From Synechococcus sp. RS9909 (GTDB taxonomy: Bacteria; Cyanobacteriota; Cyanobacteriia; PCC-6307; Cyanobiaceae): a DNA stretch of 64,000 nt. Where the stretch lies: the NCBI RefSeq assembly GCF_014279595.1, contig NZ_CP047943.1, forward strand, positions 1,302,001-1,366,000, read 5' to 3'. Shown one piece after another: positions 59,851-64,000 of this stretch (positions are counted from its first letter, which is position 1; each line of letters begins with the position of its first letter). Under the pieces are notes generated by a model. It was not told the origin of the DNA and made no database searches. It saw only the letters and a list, made by a program, of their open reading frames with translations. The position numbers and the translations under genes are program-made.

Positions 59851-61225
59851 CCCGCTCCAGCAGAGCCAGGCACTCCAGGTGGCTGGTCTGGGGGAAAAAG
59901 TCGAACGGTTGGAGCCTGTGGATCCGATAGGGCGCCTCCGGTCCCGCCAACCGCGCCAGATCCCGCGCCAGCGTGGCCGGATCGCAACTGAGGTAGGCGA
60001 GCCAACGGGGCGGGCAGGCGAGGATCTGCTCCGTTACCGACGGATCCAGGCCCTTGCGGGGAGGGTCCACCACCAGGGCCTGATGCTGCGGCAGAGCTTC
60101 GGCCAGGTGGTGCTGCACATCGCCGGCGAGGAAGCACACACCGGTCAAGCCGTTGTGCTCGGCGTTACGCCGGGCCTGCTCCACCGACGCCTGGTGCACT
60201 TCCAGCCCAAGCACGCTGTGGCCTGCGGCGGCGAGGGGTAAGGCGATCGTGCCGATCCCGCAATAGGCATCAATCACGGCGATCGGCCCCGCCTGCGAGA
60301 GCAACCATTGGCTCAGGCTCAGCACCGCCCGCTCCGCCTCGGTTGTGTTCACCTGAAAAAAGGTGGTGGAGGCCAGGGTGAGCTGCAGACCGCAGAACGT
60401 CTCCTCCACGGTGCCGGCTCCGGCCAGGGTGAGGGTCTGCGGGCCGAGCACGGTGTTGGTGCGTCTGGGTTGGAGGTTGAGGGTCACACCCTTTACCTGG
60501 GGCCAGCGATCACACCAGCCCTGGGCCAGCCTGTGCACGCCGGGCAGTTCGGCGGTGCTACTGATCAAGGTGATCAGCACCTCGCGGCTGCGGGTGGCAA
60601 GACGCAAGCCCAGGTGGCGCAGGCCATCGCCCTGGTGCAGATCGGCATCGGCGGGCCAGCCTGTGGCTTGCAGATCCGCCTTGAGCGGCGCCAACAACTC
60701 ATCGAGGCCGGGATCCAGCACCGGGCAATGGTTCAGATTCACCAGCTGGTGACTGCCTCGCTTGTAGTACCCCAGGCGCAGCTGCCCCTCCGAATCACGC
60801 TGCAGCGGCAGCAGGGCGCGGTTGCGATAGCCCAAGGGTGGGCCCATCTCTGATGGCTCCAGCGGGTCCACCGGGTGATGGAGGCCACCGATCCGGCTGA
60901 GGGTCTGCACCAGGCGATCGCGTTTCCAGGCGCTCTGATGGGCATTGTCCCAATGCTGAAGGGTGCAGCCGCCACAGCGCCTGACGAGGATGCAGGGGGG
61001 CGTGCGGGCGCCTGGGGCGGCGAAAAGGGTTTCGAGGCGTCGGCCGATCCATTGCGAGCGCCGCCGCTGCACCAGCTGCACCCGGGCCAGTTCACCGGGG
61101 AGCAGCTCGGGGATCACCAGCACCCAGCCCTGCCAGCGGGCGATGCCTTCACCACGCAGGTTGAGATCCTCCCCCTTCACCGTGAGGGTTAGACCGGGAC
61201 GGGGGGCGGTTGCGTTCTCGGCCAT
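59840..61225 (-). CDS. rlmD: 23S rRNA (uracil-5-)-methyltransferase RlmD/RumA type
   Basis: 461 residues from ATG 61225. A TRAM-like N-terminus is followed by a [4Fe-4S] cysteine set (RRCGGCTLQHW and NHCPVLDPG), the SAM motif IDAYCGIGTIALPLAAAGHS, DPPRKGLDPS and the catalytic YLSCDPATLARDL. The family methylates U1939 or U747 of 23S rRNA, or U54 of tRNA; the exact target cannot be assigned by sight. Confidence 0.9.
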   Translation of the reverse strand: MAENATAPRPGLTLTVKGEDLNLRGEGIARWQGWVLVIPELLPGELARVQLVQRRRSQWIGRRLETLFAAPGARTPPCILVRRCGGCTLQHWDNAHQSAWKRDRLVQTLSRIGGLHHPVDPLEPSEMGPPLGYRNRALLPLQRDSEGQLRLGYYKRGSHQLVNLNHCPVLDPGLDELLAPLKADLQATGWPADADLHQGDGLRHLGLRLATRSREVLITLISSTAELPGVHRLAQGWCDRWPQVKGVTLNLQPRRTNTVLGPQTLTLAGAGTVEETFCGLQLTLASTTFFQVNTTEAERAVLSLSQWLLSQAGPIAVIDAYCGIGTIALPLAAAGHSVLGLEVHQASVEQARRNAEHNGLTGVCFLAGDVQHHLAEALPQHQALVVDPPRKGLDPSVTEQILACPPRWLAYLSCDPATLARDLARLAGPEAPYRIHRLQPFDFFPQTSHLECLALLERVSS

Positions 61226-61306
61226 TGCAAAGGCGTTACACCCAGGCCATCCACCGCGGTCGACAGGCCGGAGAGCACTAAACTCACCCTCAGCATGCCA
61301 GCTGCC

Positions 61307-61801
61307 ATGAGCGTTGTTCGGGATCTGATTCTCCAGGCCGATGACGATCTCCGTTATCCGACCAGCGGCGAATTGCGCTCCATGGTCGATTTCCTGGGGC
61401 AGGGAGCGATGCGCCTGGCGGTGGTGCGGATCCTCACCGACAACGAGAAGAAAATCGTCGATGAGTCGGCGAAACAACTGTTCAGCCGTAAGCCTGAATA
61501 CGTCGCCCCCGGTGGCAACGCCTATGGCCAGAAGCAGCGGGCCCAGTGTCTGCGCGACTACAGCTGGTATCTGCGCCTGGTGACCTACGGCGTCCTCGCC
61601 GGTAGCACCGAGATGATCCAGAGCATCGGTCTGATCGGTGCCCGCGAGATGTACAACAGCCTCGGCGTGCCGATGCCCGGGATGGTGGAAGCGATGAAAG
61701 CGATGCGGGAAGCCTCTCTGGCCTTGCTCTCCGATGAGCAGCAGTCGCTCGCTTCCCCCTACTTCGATTTCCTGATTCAGGGCATGCAGACCACCACCTG
61801 A
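61307..61801 (+). CDS. apcD: Allophycocyanin-B alpha subunit
   Basis: 164 residues from ATG 61307 (MSVVRDLILQADDDLRYPTS). The chromophore cysteine lies in AQCLRDYSWYLRLVTYGVLA and the C-terminus has YNSLGVPMPGMVEAMKAMRE, the ApcD version rather than ApcA. ApcD is a terminal emitter of the phycobilisome that passes energy mainly to photosystem I. An ATG 4 codons upstream is less likely by comparison with other ApcD proteins. A strong terminator follows, so the gene is probably monocistronic. Confidence 0.93.
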   Translation: MSVVRDLILQADDDLRYPTSGELRSMVDFLGQGAMRLAVVRILTDNEKKIVDESAKQLFSRKPEYVAPGGNAYGQKQRAQCLRDYSWYLRLVTYGVLAGSTEMIQSIGLIGAREMYNSLGVPMPGMVEAMKAMREASLALLSDEQQSLASPYFDFLIQGMQTTT

Positions 61802-61838
61802 GCACAACCTTCACGCCTCTCTGTGAATCGATTCAGCG

Positions 61839-61864
61839 CCGGCCCAAGGGCCGGTATTTTTTTT
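61839..61864 (+). terminator. Terminator of apcD
   Basis: CCGGCCC-AA-GGGCCGG (the innermost pair opens to form the loop) followed by TA and eight T. A classic intrinsic terminator 37 bases after the stop. Confidence 0.9.
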
Positions 61865-62337
61865 GCACTCAAGTCTCACTCACCCTGCATGAGACGCAGC
61901 TCAGGTCTAGTGCCTATTCTTATCCAAGACACAAGAGAACTTATCTCCGATCGCCCTAGTCCGATCTCCGCCGCCTCGGCTGACGTCCCGGTGCCCTCCA
62001 ATCGCTTGCGTATCTGCTTCTACAGCAGATACGCAAAAGCTAAAAAGACCGTCAGCACAAGGATATCCAATGGCACTGCGTGGCCTGGACAAGGACAACC
62101 GCCGTCATGGACGCTGCCTGGGGAAACAATGGCCGCACATCACCCCACGCCTGCACCCCGTGGTCGCCAGCGCAAATCACCTGAAAAGTACAACTAGAAA
62201 GCCAACCCTACTACTAAGCCCGGACCCGCCGATTAAAACTGCACGATTTTTCATTGTTGATGAGAAACAGAGAGTCTCAGGCATCTCTAACAAGACACTC
62301 TCTCGGTCCAGGTATGCATCTCATCAGGGATACATGA
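61865..62337. other. Intergenic region, AT-richer, with strong hairpins
   Basis: No supported protein gene. Frames crossing it have no family pattern and overlap the J-domain gene. It holds the long stem-loop at 62006-62036 and a weaker inverted repeat AGAGAGT...ACTCTCT around 62267-62305. It may host a small RNA. Confidence 0.4.
62006..62036. other. 12-bp perfect stem-loop
   Basis: TTGCGTATCTGC-TTCTACA-GCAGATACGCAA: a 12-bp stem with a 7-base loop. No T run follows on either strand, so it is not a standard terminator. It could be part of a structured RNA or a protein-binding site. Confidence 0.6.
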
Positions 62338-63348
62338 TCAGTGATCGCGATAGAGCTCGCGCAGCATCTGATAGGCCTCATTCAGACGGCGCATGCCATC
62401 GGTGGATCCACCCGCGTCGGGATGGCTCTGCATCGCCTGCTGCTTGTAAGCTTCGCGAATCGCACGCAGGGTCAATGACGCACCCGCCTGCGTCGGCAGG
62501 CCAAGAAGCCGCAGGGCACCATGCACCGTCATCGTGGATTCGAGCGTTTCGAAGGAAGTGATCCGGCGACTGCGCTTGAAGCGATTGACGAAGCGGCGAA
62601 TCAGGGTGGGGATTCGGTTCTGGAGATCAGAGGTGGCGAAGGGGTCTTCCAGCACGCCGGCCACCACCATCACCTGGGCAAAGGAAGGCTCAGCCAGAAG
62701 CCAGCCCGGGCAGCGGGGCTGAAGTTGTCGCCCCAGCTCCGACCAGGTGAAGATCCGGCCCTCCAGGCCTTCCGCATGTGGCCAGATGTCGCGCGCCAGC
62801 CAGAGCATGGCGGCTTCCAGCACGGTGGCACCCGGAGCCTGGCCATAGAGGTTCACCCAGTGCGCCTGGGCCAACTCGGCGCAATGCTGCAACAGGTCCG
62901 GCTCAATTGCCGGCAACACCATCGCCTCCTCCAGCGACTCTGGTGCTTCTGGCTCGCGCCGCAAGCTCTCGCGCAGAGTGCGACTCTTGCGTCGCACAAA
63001 GCCGGGCAGGTCAATCCCAGGGCGTGTCGCAGGCTCAACAGGCGGGAGTGAATCTGCGGCGTCGGCGGAGGATTGGCCATCCAGACGGCGCAACACCTGA
63101 CCTCCGATCAACACCAGGGCCCGATCGTCGCGATAGGTGCCTGGCTCGTTCGCTTCTGGTGCGGGATCCTGTGGCGAGGGCAGCACGTCCTCACCATCCG
63201 TGGGGAACACCTCTTCCAGCAGACGGGTCAGACAATCACCCCGACCGCGCAGTCCCCACTCGCTGCGCAGGGAATCAAGCCATTCGACGAGATGTTCCGG
63301 CAGCTCGACACTGATGCGTCGACGACCGTCTCCTGCAGGCGCGCTCAC
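62338..63348 (-). CDS. Ribbon-helix-helix-like plus J-domain protein
   Basis: A 336-residue protein. The first 50 residues (RRRISVELPEHLVEWLDSLR) look like a ribbon-helix-helix DNA-binding segment. A disordered Pro/Glu-rich linker follows, then a helical middle domain (ATVLEAAMLWLARDIWPHAE, LVEVFP-type surroundings). The C-terminal J-domain has LTLRAIREAYKQQAMQSHPD then AGGSTDGMRRLNEAYQML, with the HPD tripeptide intact. It would recruit a DnaK to some DNA-linked or assembly task. The combination is unusual; I know no named family. Confidence 0.8.
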   Translation of the reverse strand: MSAPAGDGRRRISVELPEHLVEWLDSLRSEWGLRGRGDCLTRLLEEVFPTDGEDVLPSPQDPAPEANEPGTYRDDRALVLIGGQVLRRLDGQSSADAADSLPPVEPATRPGIDLPGFVRRKSRTLRESLRREPEAPESLEEAMVLPAIEPDLLQHCAELAQAHWVNLYGQAPGATVLEAAMLWLARDIWPHAEGLEGRIFTWSELGRQLQPRCPGWLLAEPSFAQVMVVAGVLEDPFATSDLQNRIPTLIRRFVNRFKRSRRITSFETLESTMTVHGALRLLGLPTQAGASLTLRAIREAYKQQAMQSHPDAGGSTDGMRRLNEAYQMLRELYRDH

Positions 63349-63374
63349 TCAGCCGTCGTCGCTTGCGGCCAAGA

Positions 63375-64000
63375 CTATCGGCCCTGCAGACGTTTGAGCC
63401 ACTCCTGCTGGGCACGGATCGCATCGCGATAGCGCTGTTCCAGCGATTGATTGAGGCGATTGGGCATGATCATCGCCGGCGGCATCGGATTGAGACCACC
63501 GCTGGGGGCCACCAGCACGGGCGGCGGTGGTACGGGGGCCGTCGGTGGCTGACGCTTGGGCTTGGCCACCGGCTGGGCGGCGGGCTTCACGGCAGGCTGG
63601 GCGACAGGTTTCGCGGTGGGTTTGGCTTTCGTTGTGGCGGGCTTGTCGGTGGCGGGCTTCGGTGCGGCGTTGAGATTGGGCGGAGCCTGGGCTGGGGTGA
63701 CCTGACGCTTTTTCGCCTCCTGCTGAGCCCGTCGCGCCGCCTGTAACATCTCCTCGCGCTTGCGGAGCATGGCCAGCTGCTGCACTGGCACCACACTGAG
63801 CAGGTGGCCCGGTGTGGCATCGGCGGGATAGACCAGGCTGACGCGCACCGGGTTCACCTGGCCGCCCTTGAGATTGAGCTGGGCGATCGGCAGGCTCTGG
63901 CCCGACTTGAGACCCACATGGACTTCCTGATAGCCCTCCTCGGTTTTGATGCCGATGGAGCCACGGAAGGCGGTGAATGGCGCCCGGCCGGAGGCGACGG
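63375..64000 (-). CDS. Protein of unknown function, 5' end beyond the window
   Basis: The frame is open from the right edge (ASGRAPFTAFRGSIGIKTEE) to a stop at 63375. The visible part has a beta-rich start, a Lys/Arg/Gln helix (MLRKREEMLQAARRAQQEAK), a long Pro/Ala/Lys linker (KPVAQPAVKPAAQPVAKPKR) and a C-terminal helix (LEQRYRDAIRAQQEWLKRLQ). PK-rich linkers like this often span the periplasm or tether proteins. No family is recognised. It ends 26 bases before the J-domain gene on the same strand. Confidence 0.7.
   Translation of the reverse strand, partial: VASGRAPFTAFRGSIGIKTEEGYQEVHVGLKSGQSLPIAQLNLKGGQVNPVRVSLVYPADATPGHLLSVVPVQQLAMLRKREEMLQAARRAQQEAKKRQVTPAQAPPNLNAAPKPATDKPATTKAKPTAKPVAQPAVKPAAQPVAKPKRQPPTAPVPPPPVLVAPSGGLNPMPPAMIMPNRLNQSLEQRYRDAIRAQQEWLKRLQGR

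Noticed and set aside
62070-62561. A 163-codon plus-strand frame entering the J-domain gene
   Set aside because: Composition is random-like and its second half is antisense to a clear J-domain.

Overview
The window reads as chromosome of a high-GC marine or estuarine picocyanobacterium of the Synechococcus/Cyanobium group. Evidence: allophycocyanin-B (apcD), a D1 gene (psbA), a b6f-type Rieske protein, cyclase, heme oxygenase, PxcA, Psb32-like and CCB-type assembly proteins; a glucosylglycerol-phosphate phosphatase (salt acclimation); many small cyanobacterial DUF proteins; and two single tRNA genes. There is no rRNA operon, CRISPR array or intact transposase.

Layout. 0-10.7 kb: sugar kinase, SbcCD-type nuclease pair, GST, StpA. 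10.7-15.9 kb: ArsS radical-SAM enzyme, Fur regulator, phosphoesterase, small membrane and secreted proteins, PdxH. 15.9-18.8 kb: a Rieske protein (PetC paralogue) in tandem with a sulfide:quinone reductase, divergent from a Kir-type K+ channel. 18.8-25.4 kb: accessory stretch with a cell-wall amidase, an AT-richer outer-membrane-like protein, a DUF2202 pseudogene, a TetR-controlled DevBCA exporter, and gene debris (a helicase tail and a 48-bp exact copy of part of a cytochrome-like gene).

25.4-36.1 kb is the most interesting part. It looks like a low-oxygen photosynthesis island: a single-heme Tll0287-like protein, a psbA encoding the D1' isoform (Ala80, Leu158, Ala286), an ArsR-type regulator, a second oxidative cyclase (AcsF/ChlAII) translationally coupled to a glycosyltransferase and a second aldehyde-deformylating oxygenase, then a second heme oxygenase, HemN, and a large membrane polyferredoxin fused to a dead sigma-54-activator-type AAA+ domain. 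Together these would keep chlorophyll, heme and bilin synthesis and PSII working when O2 is scarce. The nearby SQR-Rieske pair could feed sulfide electrons into the same chain.

36.1-42.0 kb: a wrecked VapBC pair, then a segment bounded by a direct repeat of the tRNA-Pro 3' end. It carries a LytS/LytTR two-component system and a 1134-residue surface or secreted protein (DUF4347, cadherin-like repeats, DUF4114), so it may be a tRNA-targeted island. 42-64 kb: ordinary core genes: tRNA-Pro, tRNA-Met, M23 peptidase, TrmL, CobU, PxcA, Psb32-like protein, CCB protein, LptC, MetG, an RNase II-family enzyme, S18, L33, PheT, RlmD, ApcD and a J-domain protein.
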